Source: Candidatus Helarchaeota archaeon (GTDB taxonomy: Archaea > Asgardarchaeota > Lokiarchaeia > Helarchaeales > HEL-GB-A). From it: a stretch of DNA of 6,545 bases. The first letter of the stretch is position 1; each line of letters begins with the position of its first letter. Both the position numbers and the translations under genes were made by a program. Below are positions 5,429 through 6,545 of this stretch, piece after piece. The stretch covers positions 1 through 6,545 of the forward strand of contig JAEOSY010000567.1 of NCBI GenBank assembly GCA_016840125.1, given 5' to 3'. A model generated the notes under the pieces. The model searched no databases and was not told the DNA's origin. It saw nothing but the letters and a program-made list of their open reading frames with translations.

Positions 5429-6382
5429 ATGATTGGCGTGACACGGTGTGCTAAATGCGGGAAAGATATTTACATGCCCTTTATATGTAATTACTGTAGT
5501 GAATCCTATTGCTCAGACCATAGATTACCTGAGAATCATAGTTGTAAGAACTTACATGCCGCCGTTTCTCCGCATGCACGAAGACAACCGTCACCACCTC
5601 AAGTACAACCGTCTATTCCAGCATACCAACCTCTTGAGCCAGATTGGGAACCGACTCCAGGTGCGGAAGTTCGCAGCTATTACGAGCCGGATGGAACGTT
5701 GGTTATCGAAGAAAGGGTACCAATCTACAATATCCAACGTCCAGAAAATCCTATTTGGTACTTTAGCGCAACCGAGTTAAAACATCTAGGAATAGGGATC
5801 TTTTTAATGTTCGCTGTCGGTATTTCTATGTTTTTTAGTATGTATCTTATTTCGCAGCTCTCCCCAGAATGGGTAATGATCTTTCTTTCAGCAATTTTTG
5901 CCACACTAGCGTTCCTTTTACATGAATTTGGGCATAAGTTCGTTGGTATTCGTTTAGGGAATTGGTCTGAATTTCGGTTAATCAAGCTGTTTGCCATTTT
6001 GACTACCATTTCAATTATCCCAATCCCATTTTTCAAAATAGTATGTCCTGGCGCGGTTCAGGTAACAGGCGATACAAGCAGAGAAAATATGGGAAAAATT
6101 GGACTGGCTGGACCCGTAGTGAATTTGATGCAAGCTATAATTTTTCTATTTTTAGCGATTTTCTTGTTTGAGCCTACAGATATTATCTTTAGAGTCTTAA
6201 TGGTTGCGATCTTCCTCAATTCCTTCTTAGGGATCTTTAACTTAATACCTTTAGGTCCCCTTGATGGATTAAAGGTCATCCGCTGGAACAAAGCCCTCTA
6301 CGTTATTACGATAATTGCTTTGATTGGAATTCTTGTGTATGTGTACCCTGAAGTCGGAAAAGCACTTACTCCACCACCCTGA
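5429..6382 (+). CDS. AN1-type zinc finger fused to a site-2-type (M50) intramembrane metalloprotease
   Basis: This 317-aa predicted membrane protease carries an N-terminal AN1 zinc finger. The AN1 ligands are all visible: Cys7, Cys10, Cys20, Cys23, Cys28, His31, His37 and Cys39, with the typical CSDHRLPENHSC ending. Residues 44-78 are a Pro-rich linker, followed by a small predicted beta segment (80-104). The protease has about six hydrophobic segments near 119-141, 147-164, 186-203, 226-247, 252-272 and 289-306. HEFGH (165-169) gives two zinc ligands and the catalytic Glu166. GPVVN (228-232) and NLIPLGPLDG (271-280) are M50 signatures, with Asp279 as the likely third ligand. Such proteases cut substrates within or near the membrane; the substrate here is unknown. 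AN1-M50 fusions are known in archaea, and AN1 fingers in eukaryotes occur in ubiquitin and proteasome-linked proteins. The start is ATG 5429 or GTG 5438. The last codons and the stop lie in a 31-bp tandem repeat. Confidence 0.93.
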   Translation: MIGVTRCAKCGKDIYMPFICNYCSESYCSDHRLPENHSCKNLHAAVSPHARRQPSPPQVQPSIPAYQPLEPDWEPTPGAEVRSYYEPDGTLVIEERVPIYNIQRPENPIWYFSATELKHLGIGIFLMFAVGISMFFSMYLISQLSPEWVMIFLSAIFATLAFLLHEFGHKFVGIRLGNWSEFRLIKLFAILTTISIIPIPFFKIVCPGAVQVTGDTSRENMGKIGLAGPVVNLMQAIIFLFLAIFLFEPTDIIFRVLMVAIFLNSFLGIFNLIPLGPLDGLKVIRWNKALYVITIIALIGILVYVYPEVGKALTPPP

Positions 6383-6435
6383 AGTCGGAAAAACACTTAC
6401 TCCACCACCCTGAAGTCGGAAAAACACTTACTCCA
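6346..6435. repeat. 31-bp tandem repeat, 2.9 copies, across the stop codon of the AN1-protease gene
   Basis: Units begin at 6346, 6377 and 6408. The first two are 31 bp and the third is 28 bp, each beginning CCCTGAAGTCGGAAAA. Only one base differs: G at 6362 against A at 6393 and 6424. The period is not a multiple of three, so the first unit is coding and the TGA stop (6380-6382) falls in the second. There are no unique spacers, so it is not a CRISPR array. The near-identity of the copies suggests a recent slippage duplication. Confidence 0.9.
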
Positions 6436-6545
6436 TAAAAGAAAAAATGAGGAATTAAGTAGTTACTTTTCCAGATAGAGCGTCACAAAACACTTTTTTA
6501 CGGATTTCGTTATAATTCAAAACCGCAACGAAGAATGGACTCAAG
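6436..6545. other. Right-end intergenic stretch
   Basis: Past the tandem repeat there is no supported gene. A T6 run at 6494-6499 on the plus strand could end the AN1-protease transcript. An ATG at 6535 runs off the window after three codons with no clear Shine-Dalgarno site, so it cannot be judged. Confidence 0.4.

Noticed and set aside
5448..5780. 110-codon open frame on the plus strand
   Set aside because: It overlaps the AN1-protease gene in another frame; the AN1 gene has clear domain motifs and this frame has none.
6346..6435. Possible CRISPR-like array of 31-bp repeats
   Set aside because: The units abut directly with no unique spacers and the first unit is coding, so this is a simple tandem duplication.
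6535..6545. Start of a further gene at the right edge
   Set aside because: Only three codons are visible and there is no good Shine-Dalgarno site, so it cannot be supported.

Overview
The window looks archaeal and most likely comes from an Asgard (Promethearchaeota-type) genome. The evidence is a canonical archaeal histone, a Ras/Rab-type small GTPase, an AN1 zinc finger fused to a site-2-type (M50) membrane protease, helix-hairpin-helix (DUF4332-like) modules, GGTG/GAGG-type Shine-Dalgarno sites, TATA-like boxes and T-run terminators. The DNA is AT-rich. Small GTPases also occur sparsely in other archaea, so the Asgard assignment is an inference. No tRNA, rRNA, CRISPR array, insertion sequence or phage gene was seen. 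Seven protein genes fill most of the window, and no gene-free stretch exceeds about 230 bases.

Left part (1-3286). Two minus-strand genes lie in series. The upstream one is a 177-aa Rab-like GTPase (1725-2258). The downstream one is a 520-aa protein (20-1582) with two HhH units, a 4-5 helix Yip1-like membrane block, a Pro/Ala/Thr-rich linker and two more HhH units. No clear terminator separates them. Divergent from the GTPase across 200 bp is a 275-aa protein that is almost one uninterrupted coiled coil (2459-3286). A GTPase, a Yip1-like membrane protein and a long coiled coil together recall the parts of eukaryotic Rab membrane-tethering systems. This is the most interesting hypothesis in the window, but it rests on context and pattern recognition only.

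Middle (3287-4741). A 294-aa helical protein of unknown function (3300-4184, minus) ends 13 bp from the coiled-coil gene. It is divergent from a single histone gene (4411-4647, plus). The 226-bp region between them holds TATA-like elements, including a perfect 12-bp direct repeat with a 14-bp period. The histone carries Lys where HMfB-type histones have the Gly16 needed for tight superhelical stacking.

Right part (4742-6545). A protein with a C-terminal double zinc ribbon (4742-5278, minus) is divergent from the AN1-M50 protease gene (5429-6382, plus). The last codons of the protease lie in a 31-bp tandem repeat of 2.9 copies. The repeat has moved the stop codon but barely changed the C-terminus. 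The last 163 bases hold the rest of this repeat, a T-run and no supported gene.

Three of the seven proteins (520 aa, 294 aa and the zinc-ribbon protein) share a layout of a folded or helical domain, a Pro/Ala/Thr-rich linker and a small C-terminal domain. The AN1-M50 protein also has a proline-rich linker after its zinc finger.
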